DNA from: Cricetomys ansorgei
Lineage: Eukaryota; Chordata; Mammalia; Rodentia; Nesomyidae
Assembly (NCBI GenBank): GCA_026225945.1
Contig: JAMJFZ010000818.1
Location: 3,834,001 to 3,898,000, forward strand
Direction: 5' to 3'
DNA length: 64,000 bases
In this document: positions 45,685-56,730 of the stretch, piece after piece
Position numbering within the stretch: the first letter of the stretch is position 1
How the letters are laid out: each line of letters opens with the position of its first letter
Program-made: the position numbers and the translations under genes
Notes under the pieces: generated by a model
The model's input: only the letters and a program-made list of their open reading frames with translations
Told to the model about the DNA's origin: nothing
Databases searched by the model: none

Positions 45685-45860
45685 TTGCTTTATAAAGTGT
45701 GTGTGTGTGTGTCTGTGTCTGTGTGTGTGCAGAGGTCAAAGGACAACATACTGGGAGTCAGTTCTCCCTTCCACCGTTTGGGTTGGGTCTTTAGGTGGAA
45801 GTCAGATGATCAGGCTTGGCAGCAAGCGCCTCTACTGACTGAGCCCTCTTGCTGACCCTA
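45685..45860 (-). repeat. B2-class SINE
   Basis: TG-rich tail, GCAGAGGTCAAAGGACAACA, GGCTTGGCAGCAAGCGCCTC and TGAGCCCTCTTGCTGACC. First SINE downstream of Lhx5. Confidence 0.8.
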
Positions 45861-45984
45861 CTTGACATTGCCTCCTGTTTTTATGCAAATCACAAGTCAG
45901 CTGGGCACACAGTAGGCCTTCAGGATGACTGAGGACTGAACAGACGCCTGTTATGTCTACCTCCATCTAGTCACAAAAGAAGTC

Positions 45985-46105
45985 TAGCCTGGTGTGCTGG
46001 TGCACCCCTGTAATTCTAGCGCTGCGGAAATTGAAAGCAGGAGAATGGGAGTCTGAGGCCAACCTGGGCTGCATGGTGATGCCTTGTCTCAGAGAGAGAG
46101 GGGAT
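45985..46105 (+). repeat. B1 SINE
   Basis: GGTGTGCTGGTGCACCCCTG, TCTGAGGCCAACCTGGGCTG, CTTGTCTCAGAG. Confidence 0.8.
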
Positions 46106-46279
46106 GAGGTGGGGGCCTATGTCACCCCTATTATATTGCGTGTAATTCCGAGTGGCTGAAAACAAGAGCAGAAAGACGCGAGACTGGGAGGGCCTGGGGG
46201 AGTCCAAGCCTCGTGAAGTACGTGCAGCCTCTAAAAAAAGGCTAGACAGAAAGGGCTGGCTGTGACTCTTGTTCCTGTT

Positions 46280-46470
46280 GTTTTGTTTTTTGAGACAGTC
46301 TTGCTACATAGCCCAGGCTAGCCTTGAACTGGTGGCAGCACCTCCCCTAGCGCAGAGATTACGGGGGGGGGGTGCCCCACTCTGATCTATGACGGCGATG
46401 CTGGGATTAGAACCCATGACTTCATGCATGCTGGGTGAGCGCTCTACCCACTGAGCTGCATGTCAGGCCC
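46280..46470 (-). repeat. B4 SINE
   Basis: Antisense B1-like part (GAGACAGTCTTGCTACATAG) followed by an antisense ID head (GCGCTCTACCCACTGAGCTG). Confidence 0.75.
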
Positions 46471-47995
46471 CTGAATATGATTTAGGAGGCCTGAGGCCAT
46501 ACCTAGAAACAAACCTCTCTCCTCTCTGCCTCAGTTCCCTGACTGGTAGAAGTGGGGTTGGAGAGACTGCTTGGTTCATTCCCTTCCAACTGGGGCCTGA
46601 TATGACCAGAGGGCAGATGAAAGTGGATGGCAGCGCCCTGCCTCTGGGCCTCTTGTCACTCAAGCTCTAGTGGGGGAGCTGGCCCACTTTAGCATGGGGG
46701 AGGGTGGAGGTTGGGCAGAATGAGCTACTTGAATTGGGTACAAGGACAGGAACCTGTTCAGTTGTCCTTGTGGCCCTCAAAAGATCCCTGCAAGACAGCA
46801 ACCTTCCGCCTCTGCCTACAGCGCTCCGATCTCATCAGATAACAGCTAGCTGCACATTGTGCAGAATTTAGAGAGTTCAGGTCAACAAAAGACAGAAAAG
46901 CCCATCGCCCGGAACCCCAGGCGCTGGGGTGAGGTGGGCTTGGACTTCCTCTCAGCCTCTTTTCTCTTTTTCTTTTGAAACCACGGAGTCATCTGCTGGC
47001 TCAGAACATCTTCAAGCTCACAGATACACTCTAGACAGAGCCACGCTTAGTGTCTCGTTCCTTGAGTCGATGAGCATTTTAGTTTTGCGTGGGTTCTTGT
47101 CATTTGGGCTTTAAGCAAGCTTATCAGGGTTGCCTAGTGTCCGCTGGTTCACCAGCACTGGGATAAACGCCCTCACAGAGACTTCTCTCTGCAAGGGTCC
47201 TGGAAGGTGTTGCTTGTCCCATCAGGATGCTGACGGAGGTCATGGGACTTGCCCAAGGTCACACAGCTGGGGAGTGGCAGAGGCGGGACTCAGTTCACAC
47301 ATGTGTCTAGAGTATATTTCTGCTCCTCTGGGGTACCCTGGCTGTGGTAGATTCTAGAAGCACTGTATGGGGGAGGGTTGTAAAATATTCCCCTCACCCA
47401 TCCCCACCAGGACCCCTGATGGCTTTCTGGCCATGTGTGGGTTTCGTAGAGAGGTCTGTTGAGAGTGAGTCTGGAAGCTAGGAATAGGGAGATCTCACCC
47501 TTGCTTCCCTGAAGACAGGGTGGGACTGTGGCGGGGGCGGGGAGGGGGTGAGGTCAGGGAGTATAGGGGGGGAGGGGAAGAGAAAAGTAGAGGGTGGGGG
47601 AGGGGACTCAAGAGCATGGAGAATGGGACTCACCTGTTCATGTGGGACGCTTGAGGCCCAAGGTGTCAGAGAGTTCCATTCATGGGGACAGCAGAGCTCA
47701 CACAGGGACCACCCTGTGTCCCTTCTTCTGCAGACATGTATGGGCCACCCATGTCCACATCTTCCCTTGCAAACACATGGACAGGAACAGAAGCACCCTG
47801 CAGACAAGTGTCCAAGGATACACACACCAGCCCCTTCAACACACACTTGAATATATACACAGAGATATATGCTCCTAAAGATGGGCCCATGATAGGACAT
47901 GGAGACACATGCATGCATTGCCTGTGGGTGTATACACACCCCTGGACATGCATCATTGCATGTGGGTGCCCACACATCTCAGAGTCTGCAGCTGC
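46471..47995. other. Intergenic; MIR relic near 47230-47300
   Basis: GACTTGCCCAAGGTCACACA is antisense MIR. A GA/G-rich stretch lies at 47530-47620. No exon recognised. Confidence 0.45.
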
Positions 47996-47998
47996 CTC

Positions 47999-48068
47999 TC
48001 CGCTGCCCATACCCTCCGCTGCCCATACCCTCCGCTGCCCATACCCTCCACTGCCCATACCCTCCGCC
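47999..48068 (+). repeat. 16-bp minisatellite, four copies
   Basis: CTGCCCATACCCTCCG recurs at 48003, 48019, 48035 and 48051. Confidence 0.9.
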
Positions 48069-48369
48069 CAGGGGAGCACAGCAGACTAGACACCTTACTC
48101 ATCAGAGGACTAAATATCAAAATCTCAAAGGGGCAACAGGAGCCCGCTCAGTGAGGGTCTCTGGGTCCCCAAAGTTATCTTCCTGGGGAACCAGAGGCCA
48201 GTCACTGTGCACCTTCCTGAGCCTCAGTTTGCTCGACTGTGAAATGGATGCAGAATGATTTCATCCTGAACGTGGTAGATATTGAAGAGAAAGATGTAGG
48301 GAGTCAGGGCCTGTGTTCAGACCCCATTCCCAACACTCACTCGCATACACGTAAACCCCCACCCACACA

Positions 48370-48372
<3 letters not shown>

Positions 48373-48413
<41 letters not shown>
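48373..48413 (+). repeat. (CA)n microsatellite
   Basis: About 20 uninterrupted units. Confidence 0.95.
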
Positions 48414-48415
<2 letters not shown>

Positions 48416-49049
48416 AGCCAACTTACAGTGAGAGAAGTTCTTAAGAAAACCTTACTTGGCTCACCCCGCCCCCAATCCCATGAGCCCGTTTTAGCTTCCC
48501 GGATGACTTCAGGGCCCAGGACCACAGCAAGAAGAAACTCTACCCACACTTGCCCCAAGATAGGGTCCTATTGGGTCCAGTAGAGGTCCAGGGACACTTG
48601 ATGGAGCAGTCAGTGAAAGGCTGGGTTGGGGAGGGGAGCTTGAAAGGGGCCATTGTCTCCATGAGTATTTCCTTGAAGTGGGACGAGGTCAGAGGGCCAA
48701 GCTGCTAAAAGCGAGTATATCTCCGTCCCCAGAACACGGGACCAGAGTGAAGTCCAGAGGCCTCACACACCTCACACTCTCCAGAGGCCCCTGGCTCCCA
48801 CCCAAGCTTGCTGGACTGCTCTGCAACGCTACTCCAACTGCCCCAACTCCTTGGCTAGTGTCTCCCCCGCGCCTCAGTCACGTGCCATGACAAGTGTTGT
48901 CACCCCCACTGTGCAGGAGGAGGCACAACCCTAGCAGGTCCAGTGAGCTCCCTGAGGAAGGAAAGACTGGAGCTTTGTAAGTCCACGTAGTCCCCGAGCC
49001 CAGCATGGGGCCCAGAACAGCTGACTAGAGACTACATGGCAGGGTGTGT

Positions 49050-49290
49050 GTGTGGATGGAGGACGGATGGGTGGATGGATAGATAGACGGAAAGGATAGA
49101 TGAATGGATGGATGAATGACGGATGACAGATGACAGGTGGATGGATGGATGATAGGTGGATGGATGGATGGATGATGGAGGGAGGGAGGGAGGGATGATG
49201 GATGGATGGCAGGTGGATGGATGGATGATAGGTGGATGGATGATGGATGATAGGTGGATGGATGATGGGTGAATGCCAAGAAAGAGATGG
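49050..49290 (+). repeat. (GGAT)n microsatellite
   Basis: Tetranucleotide array with GATGATAGGTGGATG variants and a (GGAG)n insert near 49180. Confidence 0.93.
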
Positions 49291-49323
49291 ATAGATGACA
49301 TTCAGCTGCCATAAGAGGGACAC

Positions 49324-49462
49324 TGAGCTGGGCACAGTGGCACCTGCATATTATCCCAACTACTTACCCATAATTACCCAACTGATTGGGAAGCTGAGGC
49401 TAGAAGGTTACCTGTTCAAGACCAGCCTGTTCAAGATTCTGTTTCAAAAGTAAAACAAATGA
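49324..49462 (+). repeat. B1/PB1-type SINE
   Basis: CTGGGCACAGTGGCACCTGC, GGGAAGCTGAGGCTAGAAGG, TTCAAGACCAGCCTG; contains a small internal insertion. Confidence 0.65.
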
Positions 49463-49464
49463 GC

Positions 49465-49552
49465 AAAACACACTAGCAAAGCAGCTCATCTGTAGAACAC
49501 TTTCTTAGCACACGCAAGGCTCTGGGTTCAAGGCCCCAGTACTGCGAGGGGT
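49465..49552 (+). repeat. ID-type SINE (diverged)
   Basis: GCAGCTCATCTGTAGAACAC and AAGGCTCTGGGTTCAAGGCC. Confidence 0.55.
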
Positions 49553-49827
49553 GGAGCTGACTCTTGAAAGAACCATCGCTGGTAGAAATGCGACTGGAGT
49601 TTGCTTAAAGTCCCCTCCAGGGTTCAACACAGCTAACCAAAGGGACAAAGGACACAAGAGCACCAAGGTCAGAAGACACAGGCATCCCCTTCTCGTGCAC
49701 ACGCCCTGTTTCATTTCTCCCTCTCTCGCACCCATCCTTTCCCATTTCTTTCCATTGACATCTCTGCTAATGTCCTGCTACTTCTGTGGTACCTAAATTT
49801 AAAAATGAAATCTTCCAAGAGGTAAAA

Positions 49828-49987
49828 GGGCTGGATAGATGGCTCAGAGGTTAAGAACACTGGCAGCTCTTCCAGAAGACCTAGGTTCAAGTCCTAGAAC
49901 CACATGGAGGCTCAGAAGCATCTGTAACTCCAGTAGCAGGGGATCTGATGCCCTCTTCTGACCGCTGTTGGTAACTGCACTCACATG

Positions 49988-50025
<38 letters not shown>

Positions 50026-50080
50026 ACACACTCACACACACACTCACACACACACCGAGAAATTAATCTTTAATAAGACT
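49828..50080 (+). repeat. B2 SINE with CA-rich tail
   Basis: GGGCTGGATAGATGGCTCAG, GAGGTTAAGAACACTGGC, GATGCCCTCTTCTGACC, then (CA)n at 49989-50055. Confidence 0.92.
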
Positions 50081-50085
50081 TTCAA

Positions 50086-50210
50086 AAGCCAGGTGGTGGT
50101 GGCACACACTGTTAATCCCTGGAGACAGGCAGATCTCTGAGCTTGAAGCTAGCCTGGTCTATGGATTGAGTTCCAGGACTACACAGAGAAATCCTGTCTC
50201 TGGGGGTGGG
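50086..50210 (+). repeat. B1 SINE
   Basis: CCAGGTGGTGGTGGCACACA, AGCCTGGTCTATGGATTGAG, AGAGAAATCCTGTCTC. Confidence 0.9.
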
Positions 50211-50439
50211 GAGAGAATTTTTAAAATACATGTAGGTGAGGAAGTGAACCGAGCTCTGGCGGTGTCCCTAGTTTTGGAGAAAGAAGGTACCGCTGTGTCC
50301 TCCAGTGTCCTCAGAAACATGTGGACCCTGGGCAGTTAGATTCTAGCCAACATTAGACACCAGTTAAGCTACGTGGCTCCGACCCCCAGCTGTCCCTGGC
50401 CCCAGGTCTGCTGCACAGAGCATTAGAGCTGACCCCTCC

Positions 50440-50790
50440 CCATCCCCAGGACTAATATTTAAAATGCAGAGTGGCTGCGGAGGGCTCTGCTCTCCAGCCC
50501 CGTCATGCAGTAAAAACATATAAACAGAATGAATTCCCTCTCCGGCTCTGATGATGAGAGCACCAGGCCCCTGACTGGAATTTTAAGTCCCACCTCGGTC
50601 GCTGTGTCGCACACAGCTGATTTATGTGAGCCGGGCCGCTCCTCTGCATATTTCTCCTGCTCAGCCGAGTGGCCAGGTCCCCCTTCCTATGCCATTAACG
50701 TTATTAACACCTGAGCAGCCGATCACTGCAAATGGGCCGTTACTGTGATGAACGGAATCTTCCCCAACCCCACATCCAGCCAGGCTCCAG
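50440..50790. promoter_or_regulatory. Candidate conserved enhancer downstream of Lhx5
   Basis: CTAATATTTAAAATGC, CAGTAAAAACATATAAAC, GCTGATTTATGTGAG, CCATTAACGTTATTAACACC and a palindrome-like TTAACGTTATTAA, all in repeat-free DNA between two SINE clusters. Confidence 0.45.
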
Positions 50791-51003
50791 CCAGGCCCCG
50801 CGCAGCTCCTCCTGCTTAAATTCAAGCTGGGAGCCAGGTCTGCCTCCGTCTGCCCACACCTCAGGATGACGGGATCCTGGAGAGACACCCTTATCCTGCC
50901 CTGCTCCTGCAGCTTCCTGACAACAGAAGGCGGGGGTGTGGCTCTTATTATACATTTCTTACTTAAATTCCTCTCGATTTTTCTCTTATTTAAGAGTTAT
51001 GCT

Positions 51004-51200
51004 GCTTTTTTTTTTAATTACGTGTGTGTGCGCGTGCATTAGTACTGGTGCCCACAGATGCCGAGGACAGCAGATCTCCCCGGAACTGGTGTTACAGGCA
51101 GTAATGTGAGACACATGCTGTAGGTGCTGGGAATCGAACTCGGGTCCTCTGGGAAAGCAATGCGTGCTCTCGATGGCTGAGCCATCTCTCCAGCCTTCTT
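51004..51200 (-). repeat. B2 SINE
   Basis: T-tail, GTAGGTGCTGGGAATCGAAC and GGCTGAGCCATCTCTCCAGC. Confidence 0.92.
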
Positions 51201-51204
51201 GTTG

Positions 51205-51362
51205 TGTTTTTAAGTTTTGAATTATACTTATTTGTTTATCGGGGGGAGTGTTTGAGTGTGGGTCACGTGCACGGCAGCCAGAGTGATGCTCGCGTTCCGC
51301 CACGTGAGGATCGAATATAGCAAACGCCTTCACCTTTGGAGCCATCTCACTCCCCACCCCAC
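51205..51362 (-). repeat. B2-class SINE fragment (diverged)
   Basis: GTGAGGATCGAATATAGC and TTTGGAGCCATCTCACTCC resemble a decayed antisense B2 head. Confidence 0.5.
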
Positions 51363-51744
51363 CCCCCCAACTCTTTAATGCTTCAGAGAATCTTCCAGTA
51401 GAGGGACATTTGATACCCCACTGGCCAGGGATGAAACCGAGGCCAAGGAAGGGCAAGTTAGTGGCCTAAAGTCTCCTGAAGTGGCTTTGGATCCAAAGCC
51501 AGATCTGCTAGCCTCTTGCTGTTCAAAGTGTGACCCATGAGGCGGCAGGGTCCAGAGCAGCAGCTGGGGGTGGGGGTGGGGGGCAGGACTGCAGCGCTGT
51601 GAGCTCTGAGCTCCAGAGTCCGTGGGATTACACGCGCACATCCAGACACAGAATCCAAATCCCAACCATCTCTCTTTCACGGGGTAAAAATCTTCCAGGA
51701 TGAATTCTCTGGGTTCAGAAATAACTGGGAATCCAGGCTTGGAT

Positions 51745-51955
51745 GGGGATGGGGGGGGTAGAGTGATCACCCAAGATGTGCAGAGCCCTGGCTTCCATTC
51801 CCAGCATCCTATAAACCAGGTGTGACACCCTGTTCCAACACCGAGCGGTGGAAGCAGGAGGATCCGAGTTCAAGGTCATCCTCAGATACACTGCAAGTTC
51901 TAGAGCAGCCTGGGTGGGGTATTTAAAACCCTGTCTCATAAAAAAAGAGGCGAGG
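51745..51955 (+). repeat. B4 SINE
   Basis: Decayed ID head (CAGAGCCCTGGCTTCCATTC) and B1-like body (GGATCCGAGTTCAAGGTCAT) ending CCCTGTCTCATAAAA. Confidence 0.7.
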
Positions 51956-51997
51956 AGGAGAATGGGAGAGAAAAAAAAATGGAGAGAGAAAAAAATG

Positions 51998-52140
51998 AGG
52001 CTGCCAGGTATGGTGGTGAAAGTCTCCTATCCCAGTAGCAGGAGGCAGAGGCAAGCGGATCTCTGTGAGTTCAAGGCCAGCCTGGTCTACATAGTGAGTT
52101 CCAGGACAGCTAGGGCTACATAGAGAAACCCTGTCTCAAA
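51998..52140 (+). repeat. B1 SINE
   Basis: GGTATGGTGGTGAAAGTC, GAGTTCAAGGCCAGCCTGGT, AGAGAAACCCTGTCTCAAA; the tail has become (GATA)n. Confidence 0.92.
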
Positions 52141-52226
52141 TTAGATAGATAGATAGCTAGATAGATAGATAGATGATAGATAGATGATTGATGGATAGAT
52201 AGATAAATAGATAGATAGATAGATGT
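52141..52226 (+). repeat. (GATA)n microsatellite grown from B1 tail
   Basis: Starts directly after CTCAAATTA of the B1. Confidence 0.93.
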
Positions 52227-52407
52227 CATTGTCAAGGTTAAAGACAGCCATTTACATTACAGTCTAATCTCAGAGCCTTCATGAAGGGACCCGCCAGAAA
52301 GACCCAGTAGTGAAAACATTCTCAATTTGCAGCCTGGTGAGGTCACTGTCACCTGCTCTGTTTTCTTCATTGAAGAAACGCTTCGTGTATTTTCAACCGA
52401 GGATTAA

Positions 52408-52515
52408 CCAGGCGAAACAGCTTGGGCCTGTCATCCCAGCGCTCAGGAGGCCGAGGCAGGAGCCTCAGGCCAGCCTGGGTGACACAGTGAGACCCTGTCT
52501 CAAAAAAGATAAAAA
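52408..52515 (+). repeat. B1/PB1-type SINE
   Basis: GGGCCTGTCATCCCAGCGCT, GAGGCCGAGGCAGGAG, GTGACACAGTGAGACCCTGT; strongly 7SL/Alu-like. Confidence 0.8.
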
Positions 52516-52595
52516 GCCAAGGATGTGGCTCAGTGGTGGGTTCTTGCCTGGAAGCCACAAAGCCCTGGGTCTGAGCTTAGTTCTGCAGAAATCAA
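52515..52595 (+). repeat. ID-type SINE
   Basis: CCAAGGATGTGGCTCAGTGG and GAAGCCACAAAGCCCTGGGT. Confidence 0.7.
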
Positions 52596-52797
52596 TAAGC
52601 ATGCACTTATTATTCATCGTAATAGCAATGTAAGTGCTGTTTTGTACATTTACCCAGATCCAGCTGAGGGGACCCTAGTAATCAGGGTCTCTTCAAAAAT
52701 TATCTCTGCCCACTCCAGCTCCTCCGGGGGATATCAGGGAGTGAGCATTGACTTTCTTGTTATTTGTCTATGTGTGTCATTTTACTGCTGTTCTGCA

Positions 52798-52958
52798 GTT
52801 GTTTGTTTGTTTTTCGAGACAGGATTTCTCTGTTGTAACTCTGGCTGTCCTGGACCGCACTCTGTAGACCAGGCTGGCCTCGAACTCACAGAGATCCTCC
52901 TGTCTCTGCCTCCCGAGGGCTGGGATTAAAGGCGTGTACTACCACCACCTGCCCAGCT
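52798..52958 (-). repeat. B1 SINE, young and near full length
   Basis: Antisense TTTTTCGAGACAGGATTTCT, GACCAGGCTGGCCTCGAACT, GGGATTAAAGGCGTGTACTA; few differences from consensus. Confidence 0.96.
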
Positions 52959-53497
52959 TTACTGCTGTTCTTTGTGTGATAAACAAGTAGTTGGGTTTCT
53001 TTTTAAACGGCAGGCAGGCAGACAGACAGTCAGACGCCCTGTGCCGAGAGTCGCAGGCTCCCTGGTTCACGCCAGGGCCACTGTCAGTTTCTGCTCCCAG
53101 CTCTAGATGTCACTGAGGATGGTGTCTGCTTTACATGGTGTTTGGGTCCTTAGCATCAAACTCCGCATCACCAGGTGAGGCCTCTAGGCACAGCTGGGCT
53201 CCTCAGGTGGGATGAGCCCAGGTCCTCAGAGGGCCTGATGCCCTGGGAAGAAGTCTCTCCCTTTGCTTGGAGCAAAACCCCGGTGCTGACACGGTGGACT
53301 CAGCATCCTCAAGGTCTGCTCATCAAACACTGGAGAGCTCGGCTTTGGAACTGGCTGTAAGCTACAGAGCAACCTTCCCCATCCTCCCTGTGTCTGCTCC
53401 ACAGGATTGCCTAGTTCTGTTTCGAGTAGAAATGGCACTTTCTCTCCAAAGGTTGTGGAGACGTGATCTGTGGATGAGACTATCAAAGATGCTCTGT

Positions 53498-53728
53498 AGG
53501 GGGCTGGAAACGGGGCTCAGTGGTTGAGAACACTGGCTGTTCTTGCAGAGGACCTGGGTTTGATTCCCAGCCTCCACATGGCAGCTCACAACCATCTGTA
53601 GGTCCAGTTCTGTGGGATCCAGCGCCCTCCTCTGGGCTCTGAGGGAACTGCATGCAGGTCATACACACAAACACATTCAGGCAAACACTTGTACACATAA
53701 AACCTTTCAAAAGAATCATTAAAGATGC
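53498..53728 (+). repeat. B2 SINE
   Basis: GGGGCTGGAAACGGGGCTCA, GGTTTGATTCCCAGCCTCCA, AGCGCCCTCCTCTGGG and an A-rich end. Confidence 0.92.
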
Positions 53729-53996
53729 TGCACAGATCAGCAAGCCCTTAAGGGATAAAGTAGGCTGAAGATGACTTTTCAAGAATGTCTCTACCCAGAG
53801 AGCCGGCCCCTAGGTGGCCCACTGTGCAGAACTGGAGATATCTCTATACTGATCACATGGACCTGTGACATTTCAATTTGGGGCTGACTTTGGCATAGTT
53901 TTGCTATGTTGTACGGATCTAGGCCACTTACCCTCTCTGGTGACAGCTGATAGTTCTGGAGTCCTTCACCAGCCCCTCTGAGTCTTCTCTTCACTT

Positions 53997-54025
53997 GATC
54001 ATTCATTCATTCATTCATTCATTCA
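53997..54025 (+). repeat. (CATT)n microsatellite
   Basis: Six to seven perfect tetranucleotides. Confidence 0.9.
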
Positions 54026-54199
54026 ACTGCTCGCCGGGGTTTGCCACATCCTGTGAGCACAGGACCATCTTCCAGGTGAGGATACAGTCTTGACAATTTG
54101 GTCCTGCCATGCTGTTCAGAGAGATACCTTATTCAGGCAGCATGGGGTGGGGGGCACCAGTCACCCTAGCAGGGGACACAGAATTGCAGGAAGCCATCA

Positions 54200-54330
54200 A
54201 GATCTTAGCTCCCACTTTGCAGAAGAGGAAACTGAGACTCTGAGGGGTTCGCCCACCCACTGGGGAGGGGGCTCCGAAAGAAACAGAGGTGGAACTTGAA
54301 CCCAGATCTTCCATCACCCAGCTTGGCACA
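54200..54330 (-). repeat. MIR relic
   Basis: GCAGAAGAGGAAACTGAGAC and GGTGGAACTTGAACCCAGAT match antisense MIR. Confidence 0.65.
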
Positions 54331-54589
54331 TCTTCTGCTACCTCTGCTTCTCAGAAAAATGGCCCAAACTGTGGGACTTGAGCACAGCCTCGGTTTCACT
54401 CCTGTGTAATGTGAGACTAATTATCAAGCCCACCTCCAGGGGTTGGGGAGTCAAGAGAATGTACCAAGCCCAGCAAGTTCCTGATCGCTTTTACCCTCCA
54501 AAGAAGAAGAGAGACACCCCCACCCCCACCCCCCACCAGGCCCATTGTAAAAGGAGCAGCTTAGCCATTTGTTCTTCAGACACAGATTT

Positions 54590-54930
54590 TATTCTTTAGA
54601 TCTTTTTGGCGGGGAAGGGTTGGGGACGGCCATCAGTTTTCGGACTTAAGATAAAAAATCGCAGGAAAGGGGCTGCTTGACTCTCTATAATTAATGGGGC
54701 GGCCTGTAATAGGATTCTCCTGCCCATGGCGCTCCCGGGAAACACCTTTTTACATAAGATATTGCCCACACCGGAGTGGCAGTGGGTGATTTATGGGGTT
54801 CCCTGCTGCGCAAAACCTCTCCCGGGGTTGCCAACCGCTGGATTTATCAGGGAATTTGGAAGCCGGGCGCCAGAGCCCGCCTGTGACATTTTTGGTGGAA
54901 TTTAAACAGCACAAACACTGAGAAAGGGAG
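54590..54930. promoter_or_regulatory. Candidate conserved enhancer in Lhx5-Sdsl interval
   Basis: TATAATTAATGGGG, CCTGTAATAGGATTC, CATAAGATATTGCC, GGGTGATTTATGG and GGAATTTAAACAGCAC in repeat-free DNA. Confidence 0.45.
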
Positions 54931-55444
54931 AGCCAGGTGAGCCAGGGGCGAGAGGGCTCCATTTAGACCACGGAGCCAGAGGAGGAGAGTCCCTGATTTA
55001 TAGCCAGAGGGCCAAAGCAAGAAAACCAAGCGGGAATCGGCTAGGTGGGTCCAGATCCTGAATGAGCTGCCCTGTGTGGGGACCCAGGGGCTGCCTGCTA
55101 TTTCAATCCCTGTGTGAGCGGGTCATCCATCCAGTGTGGGCCCTCGAATCCCTAGACAGAAAGGCAGGGCACAACTCCACACTGCGTACAGCCAACCCCT
55201 CCAGCAGCCAAGGGCTCGCTCTACCCTCCTGTAAGGGGTTCTGAATCTAGATGGGGCCGCCTCTTTGATGACTGAGTGGCCAAGTTTGCTCAAGATGAAG
55301 AGCTGGGCATGGGGCCAAGGGAGGCAGGCTGTGGGGCTGTGGTCCAGCCTCAGGACCTTTGCAGGTGCTGCTGCTAAGGCTCATCTCCCCCCCCCCGCCC
55401 CCCTTCATTGATTTTATCCCTCAGGGCAATTTTACCATTTCAGG

Positions 55445-55555
55445 GCTATGGGTGCGGTTCAGCGTTAGGGTGCTGTGGGTGCGGTTCAGCGTTAGGGCGC
55501 GCACCTAGAATGTGTACGTCCTGACTTTGATCCCTAGCACTGTCACAAATCAAGA
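55445..55555 (+). repeat. ID-type SINE with duplicated head
   Basis: GGGTGCGGTTCAGCGTTAGG occurs twice, about 30 bases apart, before TTTGATCCCTAGCACTG. Confidence 0.65.
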
Positions 55556-55639
55556 CAGCTTCTGTTCCTATCAATGCGGCTTATGAGCTAGCCCATCTGA
55601 AGGTTACAGGCACTCCTTTAAATACTGCAGATGTTAAAT

Positions 55640-55782
55640 ACTCTGTGATGGTTGGCGCGCACGCCTTTAATCCCAGCACTCGGGAGGCAGAGGCAGGAGG
55701 ATCTCTGAGTTCGAGGCCAGCCTGGTCTACAGAGTGAGTTCCAGGACAGCCAGAGTTACAACAGAGAAACCATGTCTAGTGG
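55640..55782 (+). repeat. B1 SINE, young
   Basis: GCGCACGCCTTTAATCCCAG, GAGTTCGAGGCCAGCCTGGT, ACAACAGAGAAACCATGTCT. Confidence 0.96.
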
Positions 55783-55797
55783 CGGGGGGAAACATCA

Positions 55798-55905
55798 CTT
55801 ATGTAACGTATGCTTATGCGCCCGCGTGTGAGCTCACATGGGTGTGCACGTGCAGAGGTGTGGAACAGAGGTCAACCTCAGGTGTCGTTTCTCAGGACAC
55901 CATCA
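55798..55905 (-). repeat. B3 SINE 3' fragment
   Basis: GAGGTCAACCTCAGGTGTCG and TTTCTCAGGACACCA match antisense B3. Confidence 0.55.
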
Positions 55906-56614
55906 CAGCTGAAAGGGCCAAGCAGCTGCCACCTCTGACTCTGCCTTCCTCCCTCCTCCCACCCGCTCCAGGATGACAACAGCCCCTTGGCCAGACAAAA
56001 CTGGATGGATGCTGGTAACTGAGGAGAAGGAGCAAGAGGCAGCCACAGGCAAATACCCTTGGACCCCGGACCCCTCCCAGGCTCCTCTCTCCCAACCGAG
56101 AGCCCAGAGGTGGCAGAGGCAGTATCCATCCACTGAACCTGGCCCCACCACAGCAAGTCCTAACAGCGAGGCTGCAGTGTCCCCAGCTCCTCTGTCCCCT
56201 GACTCTCCCCCAGGTCCCCTCTGTTTTCAGATGCCTTGGGTGTCAAGCAGCTGATCTAAGCTGGGCTCAGGGACACACGAGTTATCAGGATGGGTCAACA
56301 GGAGTTCCTTATCTGCAGCTCCAGTGACCAGGCAAGGAGCAAACAGCAGCTGATGGCTCTCCCAGGAGGACAGCCACGGGCCCGAGGCCGGGCCAGGGCT
56401 GCTGGGATCCCAAGCACCTGGACCCAAGACAGCCTCCTGCCACTCAGACAAAGGGACAGGTGAAAGGAGGAACACTGCCAGTCCTGGTTAATCCCAAGAG
56501 GGTTCAGGGAAGAAGCGGTCCCCTGGCTTGAAGCATAGATGTGAGTCAGAAGCACAGAGAGCAAAACCAACAGGGGACTCAAGCTGAGCAAAGGGCAGGG
56601 TGGGGGGCAGAGCT

Positions 56615-56730
56615 CATCGGCTCTGACTCAGTTTCCTCACTTGAATGCAGATAGCAATGTCTGTACCACACAGGGCATTATGGGTTAAGATGGTCCAAAG
56701 CCCTGAACAAGTTGCCGGTGCTCGGTAAGT
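56615..56730 (+). repeat. MIR relic
   Basis: CTGACTCAGTTTCCTCACTT and GGTGCTCGGTAAG. Confidence 0.55.
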
